Source: CAZSDU01 sp964605775 (lineage in GTDB: Bacteria; Bacteroidota; Bacteroidia; Bacteroidales; FEN-979). From it: a DNA stretch of 64,000 bases. The stretch is from NCBI GenBank assembly GCA_964605775.1, contig CAZSDU010000005.1, forward strand, positions 70,700 through 134,699. The letters are read 5' to 3'. Below the pieces are notes generated by a model. It was given only the letters and a program-made list of their open reading frames with translations, had not been told where the DNA came from and did not search any database. Below are positions 1 through 9,194 of the stretch, piece by piece; within the stretch, counting starts at the first letter, position 1, and every line of letters starts with the position of its first letter. The position numbers were made by a program, and so were the translations under genes.

Positions 1-482
1 ACAACATTTCCCCCAAAAGGAGCATGAGAGGCGTACAAACGTAAAATATCCGCTTTGCTATGGGTCAGTTCAAGACGGAATGCAAGAATCAATTCAATGA
101 ATTTTTCGGCATAGGTCCTGGGTTTGTTTTTCCGTGAAAGCCGGATAAGCTGCATGGTGATGGTACTCCCTCCACTTACAATTTTATGCTTTTTATTATT
201 CAAGTGCAGGGCCCTGATCAATGCAACAGGGTTAAAACCCGGATGATAACGAAATTTTCTGTCCTCAAAATGTATGATGGCCTGGCTGAATTTCTCGGGG
301 ATTTTTTCGGATTCAGGGAAGCGCCATTGGTGATCATTCGCAATTTTTGCTCCAAGTAATTGTCCTTCATTATCCAGCAGAACTGTCGAAGTCGGATCAT
401 GGAATAATGGGCCGGATAGAGAAAACCAGAAAAGTAGCAAGATCATTCCCGGCACAAACCAGATCAGTAATTTATTTTTCAT
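1..482 (-). CDS. pbpC: Penicillin-binding protein 1C, N-terminal part (runs off the window)
   Basis: Bifunctional peptidoglycan glycosyltransferase/transpeptidase of the PBP1C class; only the first 160 residues are present. Read directly from the minus strand: a short cytoplasmic start, one membrane anchor (about residues 5-24), then the start of the GT51 glycosyltransferase domain. The catalytic glutamate motif FEDRKFRYHPG (Glu73) and the second motif GGSTITMQ (about 104-111) are both intact. The start codon overlaps the stop of the alpha-2-macroglobulin gene (ATGA, 479-482), so the two are translationally coupled. PbpC and bacterial alpha-2-macroglobulin (YfhM) are a classic pair; the inhibitor is thought to protect a periplasm whose murein is repaired by PBP1C. 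The transpeptidase half cannot be judged from this window. Confidence 0.93.
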   Translation of the reverse strand, partial: MKNKLLIWFVPGMILLLFWFSLSGPLFHDPTSTVLLDNEGQLLGAKIANDHQWRFPESEKIPEKFSQAIIHFEDRKFRYHPGFNPVALIRALHLNNKKHKIVSGGSTITMQLIRLSRKNKPRTYAEKFIELILAFRLELTHSKADILRLYASHAPFGGNV

Positions 483-3400
483 TTTACAGCTGGCCGTACT
501 TTCACCCAGTAACCCGGGATCCTTGCATTGATCGTATGATCATACATGGCTTCACATATTGCGGGAGGAAAATAGAATTGCCCCGCATAAGTTGCCATCA
601 ACATTAGCCTGAAAGTCTTCGACTGGTTGGGGTTAAGGTCAAAAAAGGTAAGGACCCTGTCATCGCGTACATCCTGATAATCAAATGCTGCCCCAGCAGC
701 AGCGACTTCAGCCATTGCGCTGTTCCTAGCATTGATGATTTCCCATCCCGACGGGAATACCTGGGCTAAGGCCAGTTGCTGGTACTTACCCAGAATACCC
801 GGATTAGTCACCGTCAGTTCGGCCATAAAACTAACCCCTTGCTGCATTTCCTGAGGATTGATTTTTTCTCCCTTGGCGGATTTGAAAACGAGGGAAATGC
901 TCAGGTTATTTGAGGCCGGGGTAGTTTCACCTATGGCCGGAATGCCTTGCAGGATTAAACGGGCAAATAAAACATTTTTACTGTTGTTCTTAACCATCAG
1001 TGTCCCTTTTTTTCCTGGTTTCGGATCAATCGGGTAAGTCATCAAAGATTTCTGCGTAATCACTTCCACGGGTTCTTCCGTATTCATCCGATAGTTGGCA
1101 TGAATACCATGGCTTATCGATCCTCCTGCAAATTTAATCATGGACATTAAAGCGAAGGCTGTGGATTGGGTACTGTACCAGGTACCGCCACAGAGTTCGG
1201 CAGAAATTTCTTTCACCAAAGGCATTGCTTTTGTTCTTAAATTCATCAGGGTCAAAGCATCCAGGATGATGGCTTTATCCCTTAAGGCTGACCCATAAGT
1301 GAATCCCAGTTCACGGTAAGGTTTTACGGCCATGGTTGCAGAAGAAGCAAGCTGAAGGGCCAGTTCAGGTTTCCCCGACAGTTGGTAGGCGGATGCCAGG
1401 CACCAACGCGCTGAGATGGCCAGATCCCTTTTTTCAAGCAGGCGGTTCATGGCTCCCAATTCAGGTTTCCGTGCAAGGGATAAGACATATAAACGGTAAG
1501 CCTGCATAAGTTCATCATTATAGAAGTTAGCATTATAGGTCCAGGAAATGGCTTTCTGGCGAAGATATTCTGTCAGGGCAGGCAAGGTATTGGTCATCAC
1601 CGTATATCCTTTTTTTTCAGCCTCCAGCAGAAAATGAGCGGTATAAGCGCTTCCCCAGTCATCTGCATAGATAGCCCCCGGCCAGTAACCCATTCCGCCA
1701 TTGGAGAGCTGGAATGATTTCATTTTCTGAATTGCTGAACGGATATTCCGGTCGGTTTTCCCCTTATTTTCTTCCGAAAGCTGCACTATTCCCGGGAGAA
1801 AGAGCTGCGGAAAGGCGGCAGAAACGGTCTGTTCAATGCATCCGTAGGGATAAGTGATCAGGAAACCCAAACGGTTTTCAAGATTTAAAGGAGGCATAGA
1901 AGAAAGTTCTATATAGGCTTTATTTGTTCCCGGGATTCCTACCGGCTGATAGGCCGTGGTCCATTGTTCCCCGGCTTGAATGGTTTTTTCCAGTACGTCC
2001 GTTATCTGTTGATTTGGATTACGAATGTCAATCTCCATTTTATATTCTGTTTTATTATTTCCGCATTCTGCTTTGATCTTTACCTGGCCTATCCCGGTTG
2101 CTTCCTTGATTTTCAGATCAAAGGTTACAATTTGATCACCGGGTTCAGTAAAGTTGACGGAACGGGAATGATCGCCTTCTGTTTTAATTAATTCATTGGT
2201 TTCAACTTCGATTTTAACGTTTTTAATGTTTTTCTCCATGGCAAAGACGCTGACAGGAAGTTTCACGGATTCTCCCGGGCCCAAAACTCTTGGCAAGGTT
2301 CCAAGAACCATCAGTGGTTTTTTTACTTTAGCTGCTTTTTCTTCAAATCCATAAGCACCATCTTTCCCGGCGATAACCATTAAACGCACAGAGCCCACAT
2401 AATCCGGCATTAGGAATTGCTGGGTTCTGGATTGGTTTTTTTTCAATTCAAAAGGACCAAAAAATTTCACCATGGGTTTGAACCGATTGGCTTTCAGCGC
2501 TCCTTTTACATCGCCTTCCTGGTCGCCGCCAATACTCAGGATACGCTGAAGGTCGCCGGAATATGCCCCCATCACCTGATCAAACATGTCCCAGGTTTTT
2601 ATCCCAAGCGCTTCCCTGGCATAAAAAGCATTCCATGGATCAGGGGTTTTAAAACGGGTCAGGTCCAATATGCCTTCATCCACGATGGACAGGGTATACG
2701 TCATGGCTCTTCCATTGGCTTCAGTGATCCTGATGTTTGCTGTTTTTCCGGGTTCCAAGGCAGACTGGATCTGAATTTGAGGTTTCAGGTGGGTTTCCGG
2801 ATTTTCCACCAGTATAGGCAGAATACCATAAAGCCGTATCGGGAGGTCATTTTTAGTCTGGGCATGGGGCTGGATCAGGGTCACATAGGCATAGCAGTTC
2901 GGTGACATTTCTTCCTCCGCTTTGAAGGTAATCTCTGTCGTCCCTTGTTTTGTGGGAACCCAGAATGATCTGAGCACCGTTGATCCTGATTCCAGTGTAA
3001 TCAGTGCACGGCCATCAGGGGAAGTGGGAATGGTCAGCTTAACCTGATCACCGACCTTGTAACGCTGCTTATCGGAAGTGAAAGTCAGCATGGATGCCGC
3101 TTGTTTTTCCCCTCCGGGCATACGGTAATAATCCGGCCAGTCAACATAAACGACCCTGGCGGCAGCATGGCCTGAACTGCGATCGCTAACTTTGATCAGA
3201 TAACGCCCCCAATCTTCATATCCGACCAAAAATGAATAACTGGCTTTTCCGCCCGTTGTCCGTATGGTCGCTGAATCTACCGGACGAAGATGAGAAGTGG
3301 AGATAAAATCGGCCTCCCCTGATTCCGAATTATCCCACCACCAACGCCATTCCAGTTTATATACTTCCACCTTCAAACGGTTGGAGGGAACTAACTTTCC

Positions 3401-6049
3401 ATCTGAAAAGACGTTAACCAGGTCAATATTGTAGGTTTTGTCGGTATAAAGAATTCTGTCCCCTCTGCTGGTACCGGGAATGCTTAGTCCGGCATAGGTT
3501 TTAAAAGGATAAAAAGGGATGGAGAATCGGTCAATACTGAAATCCCCACCTTCCTCAAAAACCATGGTTTCAAAATTCGCCCTGAGGACTCCCGGTGCAG
3601 TATGGGTTAAATGAATACTCGGGTGAATGGTCACTTTACCGTTTTCATCCAGCCTGCCTTCGAAAACACTGATGTTTTCCGGACTGAATCCTGCCGTTGG
3701 GTTGGAGAAAGTATAGGCAGGGAATGCTTTGAAGGTGGTGGTTGATTTTGTCAGGATCAGATTCACTGTGGCTTTCAGGTTTTTTGCCACTGATCCCGTA
3801 AGCCAGTTTGCTTCAAGTACAAACGGAGGAATATTATCTGCATTCAACTGGCTGTCGTGAAAGCTCATGTTGATCTTTAAACGATTAGGTTTTATGGTTT
3901 CGATTTTAATTAGCTTTTGAAATTCGGCCCCTCCCACATTGACTTTTGCCAGCCAGTTGCCTGTTGGAGCCCCGTTTGAAGTAGCCGTACTGAAATTATA
4001 AAAGCCATGGACTCCCCCGGTCTTAACCATCCTGGACATCATTTGCCCGTTAGGATTATAAATGGAAAAAGTAACGGGATGATGAGGGGGAAGCTGTTTG
4101 GATTTATCTTCAAGAATAAAGGTCAGATATATTGAATCACCAGGACGCCAAACCCCTCTTTCTCCATAAAGAAAACCTTTGACCCCCTTTTGTACCGTTT
4201 CACCGCTGACATCGAACATGCTTAAGGAAAGGGCAGAACCATCCGAGAGCTTCAGATAGGCGGTTTGTTTTTCTTTTACCCCAATGAGAATAAAGGGTTT
4301 TCCTTTAACCGGCACAACAGCCATTCCGTTTTTATCTGTGACGGTTTTCCCGATAGCTTGAAGCTGGTAATTGAAACATTCGATACTGACATCCGGCAGT
4401 GGCCTGGCCGTGACAATATCCGTCGTAAAAACGAAAATATTTCCATCGCTGCCCGCTTTCGCAATCATCCCGATATCGGAAGCAAAAACATTCCTGCTTA
4501 TAGCCTTATCATAATAATAAGAGGGTTTACAGGGATCATCTTTTTCACTCCATTTATAGTTTTCCCATCCTCCATCACTAAAATCATTATCCATATAATT
4601 ACTGTAATACCCCCAGTTTTTTTCATTCTCTTTATCCGGATTTTCCAGAACCATCATTTCATCCTCGGCTGAACCGATTGAAGCCTCGGCGGAACAGGGA
4701 TAAACGGAATATTTCTGTTTAAATCCAAGTATAACGTTGTATATCGCACCAGGTTCTGGTTTCATCAAGGTAGAAAGATCCAGGGAGTAACGATTCCATT
4801 TCCCTTCATCTGTCACCGCTGAGAGGGGAATGCATTTCTTCAGCACCACCCGGCCCACTCTGGCAAGCTCATTGCTGTTATTCATTTCGTTGACCTGAAG
4901 AAATTGAAGGATGTTCTTTTCAAAAATTCTGACCACTTTGATGTCAATCGCTTTCAGGTTGACCGCCTCAAAAGGCAGCAACATTCCGTTTGAACCGGGC
5001 ATGATCACGCCATCGCCCACAAAACGAAGATTGGGTGCTGTAGAACTGATCATCACCTCTTCAGAAATTTTTTTCCCAAGTTCGACCCCATAGATATTTC
5101 GAATGGAAGATTCAAGCACAAGCCTTGCTTTGTCCTCACTCATCTCTGGCAGGTATATCCTGAGCTCATTATCATTCACCACATAGCGCATATCGATTTG
5201 CTTTCCGATACGGATAAGTCCGTTCAGGTTCTGATCTGGTTTTAAGGGATCTGAAAACTGAACCAACAGACACTGGCCGGATGAATTAATGCTTTTTATT
5301 CCCAGGCAAATAAATTCGTCCAGAGCAGGAATATTAATTTCCTGTAAGCCTTTGGAGGAACATTCGATAGGACTTCCATTCCATTCCAGTCTTACCCTTC
5401 CTGAAGATCTATCTCTGATAATGGAATCAACTGTGAACTGATGAAGCCGGTGGCGGGAATCATGAGTCCATCTTACAGGCAAATCATTACCGTTTTGACT
5501 TGCCTTAAGAACAGATTCGATCCGGTCATCATTCGCCAAATCAGCGGTTCTCAGTATGCCGGTCAGTTGTTCTTTGCCAGGCTCATTGTGGGCATAGGCT
5601 TTATGGTTTTCAACTTCGACTGAAAATTCCTGTTTCATGGTCCGAAACTGAAAAACCATGGTTTTCAATGAATCCGGCGTTTGTATGAGTGCCGAAAGAA
5701 AAAACGAGACTGTAAAAAGCTGATCTTGAGGCAGGGTGGTATCCGGCCTGAATTCAAGGGTGCGATCATCGATCCAATAAGTCTTTCCGTTTATCCCTGG
5801 ATTCAGTTTGAAATATTTTTTTTCGAGGGGCATGTCAAGTGAAACAGCGTCGGAAAAATTATCGGCAAGCCTTACCCTGATGGGAGAACGTGTGGAAATG
5901 ATCCCCGAGGTATAGGCTTGAACATATTCCCGGAAAGACGGGTTGACTGACAACATACTGCCTTTTTCGCTTTCCTTGCAGGAATTTACCAGCAGGATGG
6001 AAATTAAAGTCAAGCCTAAAAAACGCGAGATGAAAAATAATTTTTTCAT
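479..6049 (-). CDS. Alpha-2-macroglobulin family lipoprotein (YfhM-type)
   Basis: Large (1856 aa) periplasmic protease-trapping protein. The N-terminus is a lipoprotein signal with lipobox LVNSC (Cys about 24), so it should be membrane anchored. Next come macroglobulin MG domains, an MG2-like domain near residues 620-720 (GERGVWRPGDSIYLTF), a bait region, and the A2M/thioester half. The thioester motif is intact: YPYGCIEQ with Cys at about residue 1404. A helical thioester domain (SNGGMGYWPG) and a C-terminal receptor-binding-like domain (ARIPGYWVKVRP) complete the family order. Length is in the range of bacterial A2Ms (about 1650-1900 aa). It overlaps the start of pbpC by 4 nt, forming the conserved inhibitor/PBP1C operon. 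Function is inferred from the family: it covalently traps foreign proteases that breach the outer membrane. Confidence 0.95.
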   Translation of the reverse strand: MKKLFFISRFLGLTLISILLVNSCKESEKGSMLSVNPSFREYVQAYTSGIISTRSPIRVRLADNFSDAVSLDMPLEKKYFKLNPGINGKTYWIDDRTLEFRPDTTLPQDQLFTVSFFLSALIQTPDSLKTMVFQFRTMKQEFSVEVENHKAYAHNEPGKEQLTGILRTADLANDDRIESVLKASQNGNDLPVRWTHDSRHRLHQFTVDSIIRDRSSGRVRLEWNGSPIECSSKGLQEINIPALDEFICLGIKSINSSGQCLLVQFSDPLKPDQNLNGLIRIGKQIDMRYVVNDNELRIYLPEMSEDKARLVLESSIRNIYGVELGKKISEEVMISSTAPNLRFVGDGVIMPGSNGMLLPFEAVNLKAIDIKVVRIFEKNILQFLQVNEMNNSNELARVGRVVLKKCIPLSAVTDEGKWNRYSLDLSTLMKPEPGAIYNVILGFKQKYSVYPCSAEASIGSAEDEMMVLENPDKENEKNWGYYSNYMDNDFSDGGWENYKWSEKDDPCKPSYYYDKAISRNVFASDIGMIAKAGSDGNIFVFTTDIVTARPLPDVSIECFNYQLQAIGKTVTDKNGMAVVPVKGKPFILIGVKEKQTAYLKLSDGSALSLSMFDVSGETVQKGVKGFLYGERGVWRPGDSIYLTFILEDKSKQLPPHHPVTFSIYNPNGQMMSRMVKTGGVHGFYNFSTATSNGAPTGNWLAKVNVGGAEFQKLIKIETIKPNRLKINMSFHDSQLNADNIPPFVLEANWLTGSVAKNLKATVNLILTKSTTTFKAFPAYTFSNPTAGFSPENISVFEGRLDENGKVTIHPSIHLTHTAPGVLRANFETMVFEEGGDFSIDRFSIPFYPFKTYAGLSIPGTSRGDRILYTDKTYNIDLVNVFSDGKLVPSNRLKVEVYKLEWRWWWDNSESGEADFISTSHLRPVDSATIRTTGGKASYSFLVGYEDWGRYLIKVSDRSSGHAAARVVYVDWPDYYRMPGGEKQAASMLTFTSDKQRYKVGDQVKLTIPTSPDGRALITLESGSTVLRSFWVPTKQGTTEITFKAEEEMSPNCYAYVTLIQPHAQTKNDLPIRLYGILPILVENPETHLKPQIQIQSALEPGKTANIRITEANGRAMTYTLSIVDEGILDLTRFKTPDPWNAFYAREALGIKTWDMFDQVMGAYSGDLQRILSIGGDQEGDVKGALKANRFKPMVKFFGPFELKKNQSRTQQFLMPDYVGSVRLMVIAGKDGAYGFEEKAAKVKKPLMVLGTLPRVLGPGESVKLPVSVFAMEKNIKNVKIEVETNELIKTEGDHSRSVNFTEPGDQIVTFDLKIKEATGIGQVKIKAECGNNKTEYKMEIDIRNPNQQITDVLEKTIQAGEQWTTAYQPVGIPGTNKAYIELSSMPPLNLENRLGFLITYPYGCIEQTVSAAFPQLFLPGIVQLSEENKGKTDRNIRSAIQKMKSFQLSNGGMGYWPGAIYADDWGSAYTAHFLLEAEKKGYTVMTNTLPALTEYLRQKAISWTYNANFYNDELMQAYRLYVLSLARKPELGAMNRLLEKRDLAISARWCLASAYQLSGKPELALQLASSATMAVKPYRELGFTYGSALRDKAIILDALTLMNLRTKAMPLVKEISAELCGGTWYSTQSTAFALMSMIKFAGGSISHGIHANYRMNTEEPVEVITQKSLMTYPIDPKPGKKGTLMVKNNSKNVLFARLILQGIPAIGETTPASNNLSISLVFKSAKGEKINPQEMQQGVSFMAELTVTNPGILGKYQQLALAQVFPSGWEIINARNSAMAEVAAAGAAFDYQDVRDDRVLTFFDLNPNQSKTFRLMLMATYAGQFYFPPAICEAMYDHTINARIPGYWVKVRPAVK

Positions 6050-6149
6050 GGTGGGACAAGTTTTGTTTTTCGATTTTGTCTAAACAATATTAATAAGATT
6101 TTCCGAAAAATTTTCATCTTTGTAGTGTTTAACTAAATCATTCATCATT

Positions 6150-6704
6150 ATGATAAAAAAACTGCTTCCCCTTTTTGTCGGGGTATTGATTTTACTTGTT
6201 TCCTGCAATCAGGGAACAAAAAACCCGCTTGCTGGTGAGTCGGCTGATACAGTGAAGCTGACCGTTGCCTCTTTCGATACTTCGGCTTACCGTTACGTGG
6301 ATAAGCCTGTCTTCATTGAAGGGACGGTGTTCCATACCTGCAAACATGGCGGAAAACGTTTATTTTTGGTTGACGGCAGCGACAGTATCCGGGTGAAAAT
6401 CACAGCAGGACCGGAAATTCCCAGTTTTAACGAAAATCTGGCCGGTTCAAGGATCAGGATTTTTGGTGTGCTCAAAGAAGAACGAATCGATGAAAAATAC
6501 TTGTCAGAATGGGAAAATGAAATTAAAAAGCCTGAAGAAAATCACGATGCCGGGTTACATTCCGGGGCAAAGGGACACGAAGATCATTCAGCCCAGGATA
6601 AACTTGATCAGATCAAAGCGCTGAGAGAGGAAATCAAAAAAAGCGGCAAAGACCATCTTTCTTTTTTCTCCATTGAAGCCATCCGTTTTGAAGAACTGAA
6701 ATAA
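6150..6704 (+). CDS. Small lipoprotein with OB-fold-like domain
   Basis: A 184-residue protein with signal peptide and lipobox (LLVSC, Cys about 19). Residues about 45-110 (VFIEGTVFHTCKHGGKRLFL) read like a periplasmic OB-fold of the type seen in several small Bacteroidota exported proteins, with a CxH pair that could bind metal or be redox active. The tail (about 130-150) is rich in His, Asp and Glu (HDAGLHSGAKGHEDHS) and is followed by a charged helix. It lies 2 nt upstream of a PepSY-like membrane protein, so the two are almost certainly co-transcribed and probably act together in the envelope. A possible metal-handling role is inference from the His-rich tail; no exact function is recognised. 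Confidence 0.8.
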   Translation: MIKKLLPLFVGVLILLVSCNQGTKNPLAGESADTVKLTVASFDTSAYRYVDKPVFIEGTVFHTCKHGGKRLFLVDGSDSIRVKITAGPEIPSFNENLAGSRIRIFGVLKEERIDEKYLSEWENEIKKPEENHDAGLHSGAKGHEDHSAQDKLDQIKALREEIKKSGKDHLSFFSIEAIRFEELK

Positions 6705-6706
6705 GC

Positions 6707-7273
6707 ATGCGGCAAAAAACCCTTCGCCGATGGAACAATGCATTGCATCGTGACCTTGGTTATCTGTTTTTTGGCATGACCCTGATCTATGCCATCTCCG
6801 GCATTGTACTGAACCATTTCAAATCAGGCGATTTTGCTCATCCGGATTATTCCAAATCTTTCTGGGAGTTTAAAGTGGCCTTACCGAACAATGGAAATAT
6901 TGACCAGGCTTATATCGACAAAGTGCTCGCTGACGCTCATGAAACCGGAAACTACAAAAGCCATATCATCAGTGGAGAAACCCTCACCCTGTTTCTGACC
7001 AACGGTTCTCTTGCCATCAATTTACAAGACGGTTCTGTTTTCCAGGAAAAAAGACAAGCCCGTTATATCATCAAGGAGTTTAATCTATTGCATTATAACA
7101 ACCTGAAGCGATTGTACACCTGGTATTCCGACATTTATGCTGTCGCTTTAATTTTACTGGCCATTACCGGCTTATTTATTTTAAGGGGGAAGAACGGGAT
7201 CATCGGAAGGGGAGCCTGGCTTACTGCCATAGGAATTATTATCCCTGCGCTATTCTTGTTTTTTTATACTTAA
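6707..7273 (+). CDS. PepSY-associated three-helix membrane protein
   Basis: A 188-residue inner membrane protein. It opens with RRWNNALHRDLGYLFFGMT, the start typical of PepSY-associated TM-helix proteins (residues about 15-36 form TM1 with a His at its face). A soluble domain of about 95 residues follows, ending in the LLHYNNLKRLYTWYSDIYA segment that leads into TM2 (about 140-157) and TM3 (about 167-187). Family relatives occur in iron, heme and reductase contexts. It follows the upstream lipoprotein by 2 nt and ends at a strong hairpin terminator. The pairing is clear; the substrate is not. Confidence 0.78.
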   Translation: MRQKTLRRWNNALHRDLGYLFFGMTLIYAISGIVLNHFKSGDFAHPDYSKSFWEFKVALPNNGNIDQAYIDKVLADAHETGNYKSHIISGETLTLFLTNGSLAINLQDGSVFQEKRQARYIIKEFNLLHYNNLKRLYTWYSDIYAVALILLAITGLFILRGKNGIIGRGAWLTAIGIIIPALFLFFYT

Positions 7274-7307
7274 AAAGGCCATCACCTGAAGGGGTGACAG
7301 CCTTTTT
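7272..7307. terminator. Bidirectional intrinsic terminator
   Basis: Hairpin AAAAAGGC-ca-TCACC, loop of 6, GGTGA-ca-GCCTTTTT. The A-run on the left and T-run on the right make it able to stop transcription in both directions. It sits between the convergent PepSY-like gene (ends 7273) and the RRM gene (ends 7329). Confidence 0.85.
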
Positions 7308-7328
7308 CCATAAATCTGGAAACATTGT

Positions 7329-7634
7329 CTAGTAACGGCTTTTAAAGCCCCCTGAGCGTTGATTGTCGCGGTTGAAGGGTTTGCGTTCCGTCTTCGGACG
7401 GGCAATGGAAACCGACATCACTTTGCCATCGAATTCGGCATTGTTCAATTCTTCTATTGCTTTATCTGCTTCTTCATCGTTTTTCATTTCGACAAATCCA
7501 AAACCACGGGATTTTGAAGAATATTTGTCGGTAATTACTTTGGCAGAAGAAACTTCGCCATAATCGGCAAAAGCCTGTTTCAGATCTTCATCATTGATCC
7601 TGAAACTCAAATTTGACACATAAATGTTTTTCAT
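7329..7634 (-). CDS. RNA-binding protein with single RRM domain
   Basis: A 101-residue protein that is nearly all one RNA recognition motif. RNP2 (IYVSNL, residues 4-9) and RNP1 (RGFGFVEM, about 43-50) are both intact. A short basic, Arg/Gly/Asn-rich tail follows (RDNQRSGGFKSRY). This is the small Rbp type found in Bacteroidota and cyanobacteria, which binds single-stranded RNA and is often linked to cold or stress adaptation. It is monocistronic, with its own promoter and an about 130-nt leader, and ends at the shared terminator. Exact RNA targets cannot be predicted. Confidence 0.93.
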   Translation of the reverse strand: MKNIYVSNLSFRINDEDLKQAFADYGEVSSAKVITDKYSSKSRGFGFVEMKNDEEADKAIEELNNAEFDGKVMSVSIARPKTERKPFNRDNQRSGGFKSRY

Positions 7635-7769
7635 TTTGTAAGATTTTAATTAATGGATACTTGTGACTTTGAGTTTCAATATCGAAAGAATACCGGGAGG
7701 TTGAATCTGCGAAGAGCTGATAACGACTGAAGGATTGCTTAGCGGACGATTTACTACTCAAATAATGCA

Positions 7770-7777
7770 CAAAGGTA
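7770..7777 (-). promoter_or_regulatory. Promoter -7 element of the RRM gene
   Basis: TACCTTTG on the minus strand matches the Bacteroidota -7 consensus TAnnTTTG exactly; a TTG lies about 21 nt further upstream. The predicted transcript has an untranslated leader of about 130 nt, long for this genome and common for cold-regulated RNA-binding proteins. Confidence 0.6.
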
Positions 7778-7837
7778 CAACAATTAATTGTCCCCCGACA
7801 AGAAACATGAAATAAACGAGATCATCGAATAATAAAA

Positions 7838-8563
7838 CTAAGCCTGAGTCGTCTTATATTTTGACGAATGCATCAGCTTTTCTATTGCCCTGACCGTAAA
7901 ATCAACATCGCTGCTGCGGTTTTTTCCATGGAATGGCAAATAGTTGGGATAATAGCTGATTCTGACATCGGTGCCACCCAGTTCGAAGATTGTCTTTTCT
8001 CCTTCCCTGGAGGATTTAGGAGTGATTATATCTTTATAGAAGACCCTTTCATTGGATTCAGCCGTGATCTTTGCTTCTATCATATGATAAATCCCGTGGT
8101 AGTATAAAATGCTGTCTTCCTTGAAAAAGAAAAGATGGAAAGCCCACTCTGCCCATCTCCATTTTTCGTCAAATCCCTGACGTTCGATTTCACCAACCGG
8201 AAAACAAACAACAAAAGTCGGAGCTTTCAGTTCGTCTTCATCGTCTTCGTCAATATCAAACTTCTTTGCTGCTCCGGTAACCAAATTTGTCATGTCTTCT
8301 TCTATCCAGGTATCAATCTGAGTATCGGTAGGACGTGCATTGTAAGTAGCTTTTTGCTTTAAGTAAGGGGCAATGAATTTAAAATAAATCGCAGCCAGAA
8401 TGCCTGCAAAAATGATCAGATTCATCAGGACGCCCGTTTTGAAGATCAGGTAAACGAGCAGGAAAATAAAGAGCAGCCCAAGCAGCCATTTGATGCTTGA
8501 TTTCAACTGGAAATTAGGGACAGGCGCATAAAACCAATCGTAAAGTTGTTGTTGTTTTTCCAT
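7838..8563 (-). CDS. Unknown membrane protein, last gene of the SPFH-GYF_2 operon
   Basis: A 241-residue protein of no family I recognise. Residues about 24-66 hold two closely spaced transmembrane helices; the rest is soluble. An acidic stretch (DIDEDDEDEL, about 103-112) precedes a domain of mixed strands with many aromatic residues (GFDEKWRWAEWAFHLFFF). It follows the zinc-ribbon/TPR gene by 19 nt on the same strand and is the last gene of the operon. A role at the membrane together with the SPFH protein is an inference from position only. Confidence 0.75.
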   Translation of the reverse strand: MEKQQQLYDWFYAPVPNFQLKSSIKWLLGLLFIFLLVYLIFKTGVLMNLIIFAGILAAIYFKFIAPYLKQKATYNARPTDTQIDTWIEEDMTNLVTGAAKKFDIDEDDEDELKAPTFVVCFPVGEIERQGFDEKWRWAEWAFHLFFFKEDSILYYHGIYHMIEAKITAESNERVFYKDIITPKSSREGEKTIFELGGTDVRISYYPNYLPFHGKNRSSDVDFTVRAIEKLMHSSKYKTTQA

Positions 8564-8582
8564 AAAGATTCAGATTAAATGA

Positions 8583-9191
8583 TTATTTTCTTATACGTGA
8601 AATTATTGCTTCATCTTTGATCACAACATGCTCAAGAATTAAATCAATGTCTTCAGGCGCTTTAGGAAAAGTTTCCCCTTCCGCTAACAAAGGACCGGGT
8701 GCTGGTTCCGTCATCATCATTCCATTGGCAGAATAAAAGTCGTTCTTCACCAATGCCAGCAAATAGTAATATTTGGCACGGGGCTCTATCTGTATTGCCG
8801 TCTTGATATATTCTTCTATTTTCTTGATATCCCTGATCATTAGTTTGCGTGGCTTTTTTCCTCCGGTAAGGGTGATGGCGTAATGATAATAAATGTCGGG
8901 ATTATCAGGTGACTGGTCAATGGCTTCCTTGAAATTGCGTGAGGCCAGGTCATAATTTTTTAAACCAAGATAGAACAAACCCAGGGAGTGCAAGGCATTG
9001 GTGTCTTTTGGATCCTGTGTTGCCTTATCTTTGAAATACTGGGTATATTGCCGAGTCAGGTTAGCATCCAGTTTAAAGGGGTTCACCTCTAACCTGATGA
9101 TATTCACGCTTCCGCAGTAATCACAGGTGGTATTGGTCGGCGAAAGGTTAGCGCCACAACCACTGCATTGCAATATCTGAACTGTCGCCAT
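8583..9191 (-). CDS. Zinc-ribbon and TPR repeat protein
   Basis: A 202-residue cytoplasmic protein. The N-terminus carries a zinc ribbon with two CxxC pairs (CSGCGAN at about 9-12 and CDYCGS at about 23-26), followed by tetratricopeptide repeats (NALHSLGLFYLGLKNYDLA, then PDIYYHYAI). The C-terminal part is less ordered. Such zinc-ribbon/TPR proteins usually act as adaptors. It starts 3 nt from the stop of the upstream membrane protein, so it is tightly coupled to the SPFH-GYF_2 operon. The link to SPFH assembly is inferred from gene order. Confidence 0.82.
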   Translation of the reverse strand: MATVQILQCSGCGANLSPTNTTCDYCGSVNIIRLEVNPFKLDANLTRQYTQYFKDKATQDPKDTNALHSLGLFYLGLKNYDLASRNFKEAIDQSPDNPDIYYHYAITLTGGKKPRKLMIRDIKKIEEYIKTAIQIEPRAKYYYLLALVKNDFYSANGMMMTEPAPGPLLAEGETFPKAPEDIDLILEHVVIKDEAIISRIRK

Positions 9192-9194
9192 AGT

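Noticed and set aside
218..400. Short minus-strand ORF of 60 aa
   Set aside because: It is a shadow of the true pbpC frame, which can be read from 482 to the window edge.
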